DNA of 64,000 nt from Sediminibacillus halophilus (GCF_900103695.1 NZ_FNHF01000003.1:558001-622000); one strand, 5' to 3'; shown: positions 16,609 to 25,680, numbered from the stretch's first letter. Made by a program: numbers and translations. Notes: generated by a model from the sequence alone, not told the origin.

Positions 16609-18132
16609 ATGAAGTCGAAATTGGGAGCAGCCGGACTATTGTTTTTGTTGATGACACTGTTATTGAAAATTTCCGGACTGGTCCGCGACATGGTGATCGC
16701 CTATTACTTCGGAGACAGTTATCAGGCGGATGCATTTCTTGCTGCGTTTATCATTCCGAATATGCTGTTCCTTTTCATGACGAACGGGATGAAGAACACC
16801 TTAGTGCCAAGCTATCTGGAGGCAGCTGCCAATGGCAGGGAAAACAGCCACTTATCACAGGTGTTCAAGTCGACAGCCATCGGAGGGACGATTGCTGCTG
16901 TAATCGGCGTACTGCTTTCCCCGTACCTGATTCCGCTGCTTTATTCGGAATTTAGCGAGCAGGCGACAAAGGTTGCGGTCGGGGTTTCCGTCTGGCTGAT
17001 GGGCGCACTGGTGTTTGTCGGATTAAATGCTGTTTTGGAAGCTTATTTGGATGCCAGACAGCGGTTTTCCACTTCCGCAGCATCGCAAATCATCGTGATA
17101 GCCGCCATGATAACCAGCGCCTTTCTGTTTGCGGAATCGGCTGGTCCATACGCACTGGCAGCCGGCTATCTCTCGGGTACGATTGTTTCTTTGTTCTTCA
17201 AACTGATTTTGGCCGTTCCCAAACAAGCAATCCGGTTAAAGGAAAAAATCAACAGGGCGGAAATCAAGCAGTTTTACCAGTTGTTCCTGCCTGTTGGCTT
17301 GACCGTAATGGTGGGACAAATCAATCTGACAGTCGACAATATATTTGCCGGTTACTTTCCCGAAGGTACCGTGACCTATATCAACTATGCTAAAAACCTG
17401 GTCCACTTTCCGCAGGCGATTTTCGGTGTCACGATTGCGACCCTGGTTTTTCCGGCACTTGCCAAGGCTCAGGCTATCCGAAATCAGGCGCAATTCAATC
17501 AAACGATGGTAGAGGGACTTAATCTGATGTATTTGCTTGTCCTCCCGGCAATTACCGGGATGATGATCCTTATGCCGCAAATCATTGAGCTGTTGTATGA
17601 GCGGGGTGCTTTTACGCATCAGGCTACACTGGCGACAAGCCAGGTCGCCTATTACTATTTTGGCTCGGTGCTGTTTTTCAGTTTAAATACGATGATCAAT
17701 AAGGGCTTTTACTCAGTAAAACAGGGCAAACTAATCATGAAAATCGGCGCCGTTTCCGTGGTGCTGAATCTACTATTCAATTATTTATTTACAAAGATTT
17801 TGGGGTTTGTCGGCATTCCACTCGCATCCTCTGTAGTCGGTCTGCTTTATGCAGCGACAGGATTCGTTCTTTTCCTGAAGCTTGTAAAGGGACTGCCGCT
17901 AGGCATACTGGCAGGTGAGTTTGCCAAGATCACTGCCGCTACAGGAATCATGGCAGCAGTCATTATCCCGCTAAGCCGGGTGGTCACAGACTGGCCCGTA
18001 TTGTTGCATATCATCATGATCGCATTAGTCGGATCGGGACTATTTATCGGGTCAGTCTGGCTCCTGAAAACACACTCCTTGCAATACCTTACAGGAAGCC
18101 TGCGCAGCAAAACGAAGCAAAGGGAGACATAA
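16609..18132 (+). CDS. MurJ/MviN-family lipid-linked oligosaccharide flippase
   Basis: An MOP-superfamily integral membrane protein that moves undecaprenyl-linked units across the membrane. I start it at the ATG at 16609 (507 residues, normal for MurJ; the frame extends upstream without a start site). The N-terminus has KISGLVRDMVIAYYFG and NTLVPSYLEA, and about 14 helices follow. The family includes lipid II flippases, but this gene is first in an operon with a deacetylase, an O-antigen-ligase-like protein and glycosyltransferases, so it may be dedicated to that polymer. It ends 2 bases before the next start. Confidence 0.87.
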   Translation: MKSKLGAAGLLFLLMTLLLKISGLVRDMVIAYYFGDSYQADAFLAAFIIPNMLFLFMTNGMKNTLVPSYLEAAANGRENSHLSQVFKSTAIGGTIAAVIGVLLSPYLIPLLYSEFSEQATKVAVGVSVWLMGALVFVGLNAVLEAYLDARQRFSTSAASQIIVIAAMITSAFLFAESAGPYALAAGYLSGTIVSLFFKLILAVPKQAIRLKEKINRAEIKQFYQLFLPVGLTVMVGQINLTVDNIFAGYFPEGTVTYINYAKNLVHFPQAIFGVTIATLVFPALAKAQAIRNQAQFNQTMVEGLNLMYLLVLPAITGMMILMPQIIELLYERGAFTHQATLATSQVAYYYFGSVLFFSLNTMINKGFYSVKQGKLIMKIGAVSVVLNLLFNYLFTKILGFVGIPLASSVVGLLYAATGFVLFLKLVKGLPLGILAGEFAKITAATGIMAAVIIPLSRVVTDWPVLLHIIMIALVGSGLFIGSVWLLKTHSLQYLTGSLRSKTKQRET

Positions 18133-18134
18133 CA

Positions 18135-19043
18135 ATGATGATGAAAGATACCTTACTAAAATCAGCGGAGCCGGTAGTCGTTCCAGTTACCAGGCTGGTG
18201 ATGAAAAAACATTATCAGAACAGCCAAAAACTCACAGACGTAGTCCCGAATCAAAACGTCCTGGTATTAGCCCCGCATATGGACGATGAAACGATCGGAC
18301 TTGGCGGAACGATACGCCGTCATGCCAATACCGGTTCAAAGGTTACTTGTTTGTTTATTACAGATGGAGGACAAAGTGTCAGCCGACTCCCCGGCGAAGA
18401 ACTGTCAACAGTCCGGAAGGCGGAAATCAACCAGATCCAGCCGATTCTCGGAATCAATCAGGTTTCCTATTGTGATTTGCCGGATGGTCATGTCAGAGAT
18501 CGGCCAGAGTTGAGCGGCATAATTGCGGAGCACATCCAACGCCTGCAGCCGGATATTATTTATGCTACCACATTTGTTGATGCCCATCCGGACCATGTGG
18601 CGACAGCTGAAGCGTTGGCAGACTCTCTTGAACAAGTAGACAACGTCGATCCGGTCATTCGTTTATATGAAATCAATTGTCCCTTTCCGCCAGCAGCCAT
18701 CAATTGCTTGATTGATATATCGGAGACATTGCCGGCAAAGCACCAGGCGATCGACGTATTTCAATCGCAAGCAATCGCTTTTGACGGCTTTTTGGAACTG
18801 AACAGGATGAAAGCACACCTTGCTGAGAATGCTATTGATGCGGCAGAAGGCTTCCTGCAGCTTTCCAGCCGCGAATTTCAGAAAATTATCGAAGCGGTAA
18901 GGAAAGAACCTTACGATTATCCAAGATTGTTCAAACAGGCAAACCGGACGGTAACACTGTTGTGGGCAATTTATAAAAACAATCGATTAAAGAAAAGGAT
19001 TTACCAGCAACACTTGCCGTCCCATCCCGGCATTCATCGATAG
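18135..19043 (+). CDS. PIG-L/LmbE-family N-deacetylase
   Basis: Zinc-dependent amide hydrolase family acting on GlcNAc-type groups. The ATG at 18135 has GGGAGAC upstream and lies 2 bases from the previous stop. Motifs: LAPHMDDETIGLGG (His-Asp-Asp zinc site, residues ~47-60), ITDGGQS, and the third ligand region TFVDAHPDH. Length is 302 residues; there is no signal peptide, so it acts in the cytosol. In this cluster it may deacetylate a lipid-linked or nucleotide-linked amino sugar, giving a free amine to the polymer repeat unit (inference). Confidence 0.9.
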   Translation: MMMKDTLLKSAEPVVVPVTRLVMKKHYQNSQKLTDVVPNQNVLVLAPHMDDETIGLGGTIRRHANTGSKVTCLFITDGGQSVSRLPGEELSTVRKAEINQIQPILGINQVSYCDLPDGHVRDRPELSGIIAEHIQRLQPDIIYATTFVDAHPDHVATAEALADSLEQVDNVDPVIRLYEINCPFPPAAINCLIDISETLPAKHQAIDVFQSQAIAFDGFLELNRMKAHLAENAIDAAEGFLQLSSREFQKIIEAVRKEPYDYPRLFKQANRTVTLLWAIYKNNRLKKRIYQQHLPSHPGIHR

Positions 19044-19059
19044 GAGAGGAGTATATACC

Positions 19060-20523
19060 ATGAACATCAGCATCAAACAACTCGGATTCGTACCGGCCGC
19101 CTTGCTTATTCTGCTGGCAGCTATGATGCTCGACAACCTCATCGTGTCACTGGCCGTTATTGCCACCTTTGTCATCTACAGCTACTTCCAGGAAAAAAAC
19201 GCTCTGATTTTGCTGTTTGTTTATTTTCCAATCCGTCCGTTTCTTGTCGAATTCAATCCGACATTGAAACTTGTCGGGGATGCCGTGATTTTTGTGTTAT
19301 TGGTAAAAACCGTCATGAAATACCGGCACGATTTGCGTTCGCTTGTAAAGTTCCAATGGTTTGAACTCGCTTTTTTCGCATTTTGTTTTATCGGCGCCGT
19401 TTCTGCGCTCGTTTCAGGTGTATCAATCACGGCATTGGTGTTACAGTTACGATCCTTTCTGTTATTTTATCTTGTCTATTATGTCGTGAAGCGGATGGAT
19501 ATCACAAAACAGGATATCGCCCGTTTTCTCTGGGCGACTATGATTCTCGCCGTGGTGATATGCTTGCATGGACTGGTGGAGAAGCTTTCTTTACGTGGGT
19601 GGCTGCTGCCTCCGACTTGGGAAAACATGCCGTTGTCGGCCATCAACCGAATTCGAATTTACGGATTGATCGGCAATCCCAACCTGCTGGCTTACTATTT
19701 GTCGTTTGCGTTTATTTTGACACTATTTTTACGCAGTTACCTGCAAGGCAAAATGGTATGGGTGGCCAACATCGCACTAGTTCTTTACATGGGCGTCTGG
19801 TTTCTTACCTATTCGCGTGGAACCTGGCTAGCTTTTGCCGTCGGCCTGTTGATTTATATCGCGCTGACCAGGCATTGGCGAATCTTAAGGACAACCATAG
19901 TTACCTTGGCGGCCGGAATTATTTTCATCGGCGTACCTGCCAACATGTTGGCAAGCACGATTGAGGCCTCCGACTTCGGTCAAACCCAGCGCAGCACGCA
20001 AAAGCAATATGACGAGCGCGATGGTGGTTTCACCGACCGCATGCGGGAGACTTTCAATGATGACGCCGTAGAGGGAAGCAAACGGGCTGGGCGTCTGTAT
20101 ATCATCAAAAAGGGATGGACGATATTCCAGGACAATCCAGTGATCGGTACAGGATTTGCCACGTTTGGGGATTCAGCAACCTTGAACGCCGGCTCGCCGA
20201 TTTATGAAGACTATAATATCGAGCGGGAGTTTTATTCGGACAATCAATACATCCAAGTCATTGTGCAAACCGGCATATTCGGCGTCATCGTGTTTGCCGT
20301 GTTTTTGCTGAATATGCTCTATCTGTTATGGAACCGCCGAAGCGAGCTGAAGATCGCCACAGTGTTGCTTGCTGTCCTGCTCGGTTCTTATGTTGCAGGA
20401 TTGGTCTACAATATTTGGGAAAATGACTCGTTCACGCTGTTTTACTTTGCGATACTTGCTTACGTCATCAACCAGACTCGCCATGTTCAGTCTGCCAGGA
20501 AGCTAGCAGCCGCAGCAGAATAG
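19060..20523 (+). CDS. O-antigen ligase/polymerase-family membrane protein (Wzy/TuaE-like)
   Basis: 487 residues with about 12 hydrophobic helices and one large external loop (residues ~285-390) rich in charged residues, including DERDGGFTDRMRETF and IGTGFATFGD. This is the PF04932 layout of polysaccharide polymerases and ligases. The ATG at 19060 follows GGAGAGGAG. It is the fourth component expected of a flippase/polymerase-dependent pathway: flippase at 16609, glycosyltransferases downstream. TuaE of teichuronic acid synthesis has the same role. The exact linkage made cannot be inferred. Confidence 0.88.
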   Translation: MNISIKQLGFVPAALLILLAAMMLDNLIVSLAVIATFVIYSYFQEKNALILLFVYFPIRPFLVEFNPTLKLVGDAVIFVLLVKTVMKYRHDLRSLVKFQWFELAFFAFCFIGAVSALVSGVSITALVLQLRSFLLFYLVYYVVKRMDITKQDIARFLWATMILAVVICLHGLVEKLSLRGWLLPPTWENMPLSAINRIRIYGLIGNPNLLAYYLSFAFILTLFLRSYLQGKMVWVANIALVLYMGVWFLTYSRGTWLAFAVGLLIYIALTRHWRILRTTIVTLAAGIIFIGVPANMLASTIEASDFGQTQRSTQKQYDERDGGFTDRMRETFNDDAVEGSKRAGRLYIIKKGWTIFQDNPVIGTGFATFGDSATLNAGSPIYEDYNIEREFYSDNQYIQVIVQTGIFGVIVFAVFLLNMLYLLWNRRSELKIATVLLAVLLGSYVAGLVYNIWENDSFTLFYFAILAYVINQTRHVQSARKLAAAAE

Positions 20524-20535
20524 GAGGAGGAACAG

Positions 20536-21627
20536 ATGGAGTTAAAACATGTCCTTGTCTTGAGCACCATGTACCCCGGAAAAAACAGTCCGACTTTTGG
20601 TATATTTGTCCGCAATCAAGTCGAAGCTTTAAGAAAAAGAGGCTTGGACATCGATGTCGCAGCGATTACCGAACCTGGAATGCGAAAGCATCATCTGTTG
20701 AAAAAGTATTTAGCCTGGATGATACGGATCGGACTGATCAGTCTTCGCAAGGGGAAAGGCTATCAATTAATTCATGCACACTATATTTTTCCGAGCGGCT
20801 TGTTTGGTCTCATTTTTAAAAAGCGGTTCGGAACCAAGCTGATTGTCACATGCCATGGCGGCGATCTCGACAAAATGGCGAAAAAGGGTAAATTCTTTTT
20901 TCAGCAGACCAAGCGGATTTTGCAGGAAGCAGACCATATCGTGGCAGTAGGGGAGGCGCTTAAACAGGAAATGCTCGACCGCTATCAGGTGGACCCTGGA
21001 AAAGTGACCGTTTTGAATATGGGAGTCAACCGGCAGGTCTTCGCACCGGTTCCAAAGCCAAAGGCAAAACGGAGATTGGGACTAGAAGAAAACAGGATCC
21101 AGCTCTTATATGCCGGCAATCTTATTGAGGCAAAAGGATTGAAGGAGCTCTTGGATGCCTATCAGCAGTTAAAACAAACGTTTGATCAATTGGAATTGCA
21201 TCTAATCGGGGCAGCCAAGCAGCCGGAATTTCTGGAGAGAATCGAAGAGAAAATCGAAAGAGAGGCAATCCCTGATGTGACCATCCATGGCCCGAAAGGT
21301 CAGAAAGAGGTTGCGGACTGGATGGCTGCTGCTGACATATTCGTCATCCCTTCCCATATGGAGGGGTTTGGATTGGTGGCACTGGAAGCCATGTCATGCC
21401 ATACTCCGGTCGTCGGCAGCAACGTCGGTGGTCTTGCCCACCTGCTTAAGGACGGGGCCGGGATATTGGTGGAACCTAAAAAACATGCATCGCTACGCAA
21501 CGGGTTGGAGAAACTGATAGCGAACGAAAAGCTTCGTGATCAGCTTGTCATCAAGGGAGAAGAGAAAGCACAGGAAAATGATCAGGATAAATTGTTGGAT
21601 CAGCTTATTTCAATCTACCATCGATAG
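20536..21627 (+). CDS. GT4-family glycosyltransferase (TuaC-like)
   Basis: A retaining cytosolic glycosyltransferase, 363 residues, ATG at 20536 behind AGGAGGAGG. The N-terminal domain opens LSTMYPGKNSPTFGIFVRNQ, very like TuaC proteins, and the C-terminal half carries the GT4 donor site: LLYAGNLIEAKGLKELLDA and the EGFGLVALEAMSC acid pair. It follows the polymerase gene by 12 bases and is followed by the Alg14-like gene. With UDP-glucuronate made by Ugd, a teichuronic-type polymer is plausible, but substrate specificity cannot be read from sequence. Confidence 0.9.
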   Translation: MELKHVLVLSTMYPGKNSPTFGIFVRNQVEALRKRGLDIDVAAITEPGMRKHHLLKKYLAWMIRIGLISLRKGKGYQLIHAHYIFPSGLFGLIFKKRFGTKLIVTCHGGDLDKMAKKGKFFFQQTKRILQEADHIVAVGEALKQEMLDRYQVDPGKVTVLNMGVNRQVFAPVPKPKAKRRLGLEENRIQLLYAGNLIEAKGLKELLDAYQQLKQTFDQLELHLIGAAKQPEFLERIEEKIEREAIPDVTIHGPKGQKEVADWMAAADIFVIPSHMEGFGLVALEAMSCHTPVVGSNVGGLAHLLKDGAGILVEPKKHASLRNGLEKLIANEKLRDQLVIKGEEKAQENDQDKLLDQLISIYHR

Positions 21628-21640
21628 GAGCGAGGACAGG

Positions 21641-22111
21641 ATGAAACAGAAAAAATTGCTTCTTATTTCATCTATAGGCGGCCATCTTACCCAGCTGCTT
21701 CAGTTGGAAGGCTTGTTCAAAAACTACCAATATCATCTTGTGACGGAAAAGTCGGAGATCACCGAGCAGCTGATGGAGAAATATCCGGTTTCCCTGCTAA
21801 TGTATGGAGCACGTAATTACCCGATTCGCTATATTTACAAGTTTACCTATAATACGATCAAATCCTTGTGTATTTTTCTCAAACATCGTCCGGATATTAT
21901 CATCACCACTGGAGCCCACACAGCGGTGCCGATGTGTTACCTGGCAAAATTGTTCAGACGCAAAATCATCTTCATTGAGAGCTTTGCCAAGTCAACCAGT
22001 CCCACCTTATCTGGCAGGATGGTTTACCCGATTTCCGATTTATTCATCGTGCAATGGGAATCGATGAAGGATATTTACCCGAAAGCAGTGTATGGGGGGT
22101 CTATCTATTGA
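21641..22111 (+). CDS. Alg14/PssD-like glycosyltransferase membrane subunit
   Basis: 156 residues from the ATG at 21641 (AGGAGCGAGGA upstream). The N-terminus LLLISSIGGHLTQLLQLEGL, the membrane-associated middle and TTGAHTAVPMCYLAK match Alg14/PssD/Cps14F proteins, which recruit the catalytic Alg13-like partner to the membrane. The stop TGA overlaps the TTG start of that partner (TTGA), so the two are translated together. In rhizobia PssD/PssE transfer glucuronic acid, which would suit the UDP-glucuronate supply here (family knowledge plus inference). Confidence 0.88.
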   Translation: MKQKKLLLISSIGGHLTQLLQLEGLFKNYQYHLVTEKSEITEQLMEKYPVSLLMYGARNYPIRYIYKFTYNTIKSLCIFLKHRPDIIITTGAHTAVPMCYLAKLFRRKIIFIESFAKSTSPTLSGRMVYPISDLFIVQWESMKDIYPKAVYGGSIY

Positions 22112-22587
22112 TACTGGTTGTATTAGGCACGCACGAACTGCCATTCACGCGCCTTCTTGATGAAGTAGACCGGCTTAAGCAAGAAAGGATCATCAAAGAA
22201 GAAGTTATCGTCCAACACGGCCACACACCGTATAAGAGTGAGCAATTGACATTAAAGCCATTCGTCAGCTATGAAGAAATGGATGCATTATACGAAGATG
22301 CGGGCCTGGTAATCACCCATGCAGGTACCGGTTCTGTGATAACGGGATTAAGAAAGGGGAAAACGGTCATTGCCGCTCCCCGTCTGAAAAAGTATGGGGA
22401 ACATAATGACGATCACCAGCTCCAGCTGGTGGAAGCGTTCACTGCCCAGGGACACATTTTAAGCTGGAATGACGGGGAAAAGCTCGAGGCTGTCATAAAA
22501 CAAGCGAAGGATTTTATCCCGAAACCTTTTCAATCGGGAAAACAGCGGCTGCAGGAAATTCTGACTGATTTTATTGATCATGCATGA
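22108..22587 (+). CDS. Alg13/PssE-like glycosyltransferase catalytic subunit
   Basis: 159 residues starting at TTG 22108, which overlaps the upstream TGA; a G-rich site (GGGGGG) lies upstream. The typical N-terminus is LVVLGTHELPFTRLLDEVD. The C-terminal GT28-type donor site reads ITHAGTGSVITGLRKGKTVI followed by KKYGEHNDDHQ. This is the complete short Alg13 form, which pairs with the Alg14-like protein just upstream to form a two-component enzyme at the inner membrane face. The likely acceptor is a lipid-linked sugar. Confidence 0.9.
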   Translation: MILVVLGTHELPFTRLLDEVDRLKQERIIKEEVIVQHGHTPYKSEQLTLKPFVSYEEMDALYEDAGLVITHAGTGSVITGLRKGKTVIAAPRLKKYGEHNDDHQLQLVEAFTAQGHILSWNDGEKLEAVIKQAKDFIPKPFQSGKQRLQEILTDFIDHA

Positions 22588-22609
22588 GCACTTCAAAGGG
22601 GAGGATAGC

Positions 22610-23647
22610 ATGGCAATTCGCTTTTTTCAGCCGGGGGACCAGGTGGGGATCCAACAGTTGTACACCAAGGTGTTCGGGAAACAACGTTCTTCTCTGGTGT
22701 GGGAATGGAAATATGTAAGCCACCCCAACCCGGTGAATCCCTGGATTTTGGTCTTTGAAAGAAACAACCGCATCGCCGGACACATCGCGTTATGGGTCAG
22801 CGAAGTATTTATTAATGGCAAGACCCAGCTGGCAGGCTTGCGTGTTGATACGATGGTCGACCCCGATGACAGGGGAGAAGGAATTTATCAACAGTTGAAT
22901 GAAGCGATGTTTACGGAGGCCAGAAAATCGGGAATCAAGCTGCTATATGGATTCCCTGCACCAAAAGCGAGAGAACTGCTGCTCACACGCACTCAGGCGA
23001 AGGAAGCAGGCCGGGTGTCACGCTTTGTTTACATACAAAATCCCATTGCACTGGCCGCAGGGATGATAAGGATTGCCAGTCCTGCGAAGCCGTTGAGTAG
23101 TCTATACAAAAAGGTCTTCAACAAGCAAAAGAAAAAGTCTTCAACAAAATATCAACTCGAATCCGTCACGGCATGTGACGAAAGTTTCACCAATCTGACC
23201 GACCGTCTGTCCACAATCAGGCCGGTTGTCATCCGCCGGAGCCATGGGTACTTAAATTGGCGCTACCACCAGCATCCGGAATACACGTATCACATGCTCG
23301 CACTTCGTCAGGGAGCAGATTTGGCAGGCTATGTGGTCGTGAAAGAGGAAGTGAAACAACTCAAACATGGCAGTTTGGCCGTCGGAACAATTGTTGACTG
23401 GCTGGCGATTGACGATGAAAAGGTATGGCAGGAATTATTGCAGGGAGCATTGCACCAATTACGAGACTGCGATGTGGTACAGAGCTGGGCCTTACCTGAA
23501 ACTCCATCAGCAAATGTACTCGCTTCAAATGGCTTTAAGGTAAAGGACCATCCGCTCGCGCTTGTTGTTCATCCCTTAGAGAACGCAACGATAGGGAGCA
23601 GGCTAGAGGACTGGTATTTGCATCAGGGAGATGTTGATTCATTCTAA
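22610..23647 (+). CDS. GNAT-family N-acetyltransferase
   Basis: 345 residues from the ATG at 22610 (GGGGAGGAT upstream). The N-terminal half is a GNAT domain: FQPGDQVGIQQLYTKVFG, then VDTMVDPDDRGEGIYQQLNE, the acetyl-CoA loop. The second half resembles the C-terminal part of long GNAT proteins of polysaccharide loci, with SHGYLNWRYHQHPEY. It probably N-acetylates an amino sugar, perhaps opposing the PIG-L deacetylase of the same operon (inference). It is the last gene of the unit; no clear terminator follows. Confidence 0.82.
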   Translation: MAIRFFQPGDQVGIQQLYTKVFGKQRSSLVWEWKYVSHPNPVNPWILVFERNNRIAGHIALWVSEVFINGKTQLAGLRVDTMVDPDDRGEGIYQQLNEAMFTEARKSGIKLLYGFPAPKARELLLTRTQAKEAGRVSRFVYIQNPIALAAGMIRIASPAKPLSSLYKKVFNKQKKKSSTKYQLESVTACDESFTNLTDRLSTIRPVVIRRSHGYLNWRYHQHPEYTYHMLALRQGADLAGYVVVKEEVKQLKHGSLAVGTIVDWLAIDDEKVWQELLQGALHQLRDCDVVQSWALPETPSANVLASNGFKVKDHPLALVVHPLENATIGSRLEDWYLHQGDVDSF

Positions 23648-23720
23648 GAGAGTATTTTCATTACTATATTGAAACAATTGTAAAATTTTCTCGGGAAATG
23701 GTGTTTTTTATCTCGTATTG

Positions 23721-23729
23721 TGCTATATT
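23721..23729 (+). promoter_or_regulatory. Extended -10 promoter element before the second TagO-like gene
   Basis: TGCTATATT, an extended -10 (TGn plus TATATT) with no good -35 box. It lies upstream of the ECF-type promoter at 23757, so the gene may have two promoters. Confidence 0.4.
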
Positions 23730-23756
23730 AACTAAAGCAAAAAAATTACGAAACTA

Positions 23757-23783
23757 TGAAACCTTTTTTCAATGACTCACGTC
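23757..23783 (+). promoter_or_regulatory. ECF-sigma promoter (SigM/SigX/SigW type)
   Basis: TGAAAC (23757-23762), 17 bases, CGTC (23780-23783): the signature of cell-envelope-stress ECF sigma promoters in bacilli. The start codon is 60 bases downstream and the product is a TagO-like enzyme. Confidence 0.6.
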
Positions 23784-23842
23784 TTATTAGAAGATGAAAA
23801 GACCTAGAAAATAGATGGGTTCGATATTCAGGAGGACCGACC

Positions 23843-24889
23843 ATGGAATTTATAGCATTGCTATTGTGCTTTATTATATCAGTGGCGATAACACCATTAG
23901 TTAAAAGACTGGCCATCCGCATCGGAGCGGTCGACCAGCCGAACTACCGGAAAATTCATAGCAAATTGATGCCGCGTTTAGGCGGTTTGGCGATATTTAT
24001 CAGTTTCCTTATCGGCTTTTACTTGTTTGATCCGGTCAGCAAGTATGATTGGCCGATTCTGGTAGGCGCCATCCTGATTACCACAATCGGTTTTCTTGAT
24101 GACTTGTTCGAGTTATCAGCCAAAGTGAAGTTTGCCGTTCAGCTGGTCGCTGCAGGAATCGTCGTTTTCAATGGGGTACAAATCACTTTTATTAATTTGC
24201 CATTCGGCGAAACACTGCAATTCGGCTACATGAGCATTCCAATCACAATAATTTGGATTGTCGGCATCACGAATGCCATCAACCTGATTGACGGTTTGGA
24301 TGGACTGTCAGCCGGTGTTTCTTCCATCGCGTTGATCACGATTTCCGGTTTGGCGATATCACTCGGTGATTCGTTTGTCGCCTTAATGGGATTGATGCTG
24401 CTGGGAAGCACACTTGGCTTTTTGGTTTATAATTTCCATCCCGCAAAAATTTTCATGGGGGACACCGGGGCATTGTTTTTAGGCTACATGATCGGTGTAT
24501 TCTCGGTACTTGGCTTTAAGAATGTAACATTATTCTCGTTAATTGTCCCGATTATCATTTTGGGAGTACCAATTTTAGATACATTCTTTGCGATTGTCCG
24601 CCGCATTATCCAAAACAAGCCATTGTCCGCACCGGATAAGCTGCATTTGCACCATTGCTTGTTGAAACTCGGATTTGGTCATAAACAGACCGTTATCCTG
24701 ATTTATGCTATGAGTGGGTTGTTCAGTATCGCGGCCATCATCTTCACCAAATCGACCGTCTGGGGATCAACGATAACCTTGTTGGCATTGACAATTCTCG
24801 TAGAAATCGTGGTCGAACTGACTGGTCTCATCAGTGAAAATTATCGCCCGATTCTTCGCCTTCTGGAAGGTGCCAAGGTAAAACGATAG
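23843..24889 (+). CDS. tagO: Undecaprenyl-phosphate GlcNAc-1-P transferase TagO-like, second copy
   Basis: 348-residue polytopic enzyme catalysing UDP-GlcNAc + undecaprenyl-P to GlcNAc-PP-undecaprenol. Motifs: DQPNYRKIHSKLMPRLGG, NLIDGLDGLSAG (metal-binding Asp pair), FMGDTGALFLGY, and DKLHLHHCLLKLGFGH. The ATG at 23843 follows AGGAGG. It lies next to the wall-teichoic-acid locus and behind an ECF-type promoter, so this copy is the better candidate for teichoic acid initiation, upstream of TagA (45407). It resembles the 7097 gene throughout, so a duplication is likely. Confidence 0.9.
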   Translation: MEFIALLLCFIISVAITPLVKRLAIRIGAVDQPNYRKIHSKLMPRLGGLAIFISFLIGFYLFDPVSKYDWPILVGAILITTIGFLDDLFELSAKVKFAVQLVAAGIVVFNGVQITFINLPFGETLQFGYMSIPITIIWIVGITNAINLIDGLDGLSAGVSSIALITISGLAISLGDSFVALMGLMLLGSTLGFLVYNFHPAKIFMGDTGALFLGYMIGVFSVLGFKNVTLFSLIVPIIILGVPILDTFFAIVRRIIQNKPLSAPDKLHLHHCLLKLGFGHKQTVILIYAMSGLFSIAAIIFTKSTVWGSTITLLALTILVEIVVELTGLISENYRPILRLLEGAKVKR

Positions 24890-24893
24890 AATT

Positions 24894-24933
24894 AAAAAAG
24901 CTCCCTTATCTATATAGATAAGGGAGCTTTTTT
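24894..24933 (+). terminator. Strong terminator after the second tagO
   Basis: A 17-bp perfect stem (AAAAAAGCTCCCTTATC and its complement) around TATATA ends in TTTTTT. The A run makes it potentially bidirectional. Confidence 0.93.
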
Positions 24934-24999
24934 AATGGGCACAGTAAACCTCTGGCTATACCGGAGATTCCGGAGAACTTACAGTATGGTAATAAAGAA

Positions 25000-25062
25000 A
25001 CCTCCTTCTTTGGTGAGATAAAGTTGGTTTCCCGACCACTTTATCTCACCAAAGAAGGAGGT
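25000..25062 (+). promoter_or_regulatory. IS200 hairpin sequestering the tnpA ribosome-binding site
   Basis: 25000-25023 and 25039-25062 are perfect 24-base complements around a 15-base loop. The right arm contains AAGGAGG, so folding would hide the Shine-Dalgarno of tnpA (GTG at 25070), a known control device of IS200 elements. Confidence 0.75.
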
Positions 25063-25069
25063 ATGCCCT

Positions 25070-25470
25070 GTGAAGGACATGAACAGTTTAGCACATGCAA
25101 CATGGAGTTGTAAGTATCACGTAGTCTTTCCTCCCAAGTACAGAAGACAAGTCATTTATGGAAAGTGTAAAAAGTGTATTGGTCAAATTATAAGAGATTT
25201 ATGTGAACGGAAAGGAGTAATCATCTATGAATCAAAAGCCTGTCCGATTCACATCTACATGTTTAAAAGGAAAAAGCATTCTGATGATATTTGATCGGCA
25301 CGCTAACTTGAAATATCGTAAGTGGATTGGAACTTCTCGTGTTGAGATTTCTACGTTGATACAGTGGGTAGAAATAAGACAAATCAAAGAACATAGATTA
25401 TATGGCTGATCAGTTAACCTTGTTCGAAGAGCATGACCTGTTTACAAGGGAAAAATTGGAGGAAATAACG
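25070..25470 (+). pseudogene. IS200-type Y1 transposase tnpA, broken copy A
   Basis: Starts GTG at 25070: KDMNSLAHATWSCKYHVVF..KYRRQ is the standard TnpA N-terminus. Compared with copy B, about 50 bases are missing just after the HUH region (ACPIHIYM here, ACPDHIHM in B), the reading frame is lost, and the tyrosine region (NKKQIQEYIRNQ in B) survives only as remnants. It cannot make an active transposase. The 3' end is approximate because the frame is lost. Confidence 0.82.
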
Positions 25471-25680
25471 AAATTCTTTAGAAATAGTGAGTGAATGGGG
25501 GACAGGCGAAACTCTTTCCTTGGACCCATTCAGGCCGAGGGCGGTAACAGAGACTTTCAGCCACAGATCAAACCGCCAGTCTATACTGGTGGTTTTGATA
25601 GTTTTTTAGCCAAGAAATAGGTATAAAGTTCGTAATAATTCTTTAAAATTTGCAAAAATAGTAAAATACAATCTTAACAT

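Larger units (their letters stand above)
24946..25605 (+). mobile_element. IS200/IS605-type element, decayed copy A
   Basis: About 660 bp with a left-end hairpin (CTGGCTATACCGG), a tnpA remnant and a right-end hairpin (ACCGCCAGT/ACTGGTGGT, 25573-25593). There are no terminal inverted repeats or target duplication, as expected for IS200. A second copy lies in opposite orientation at about 46145-46865. Confidence 0.8.
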
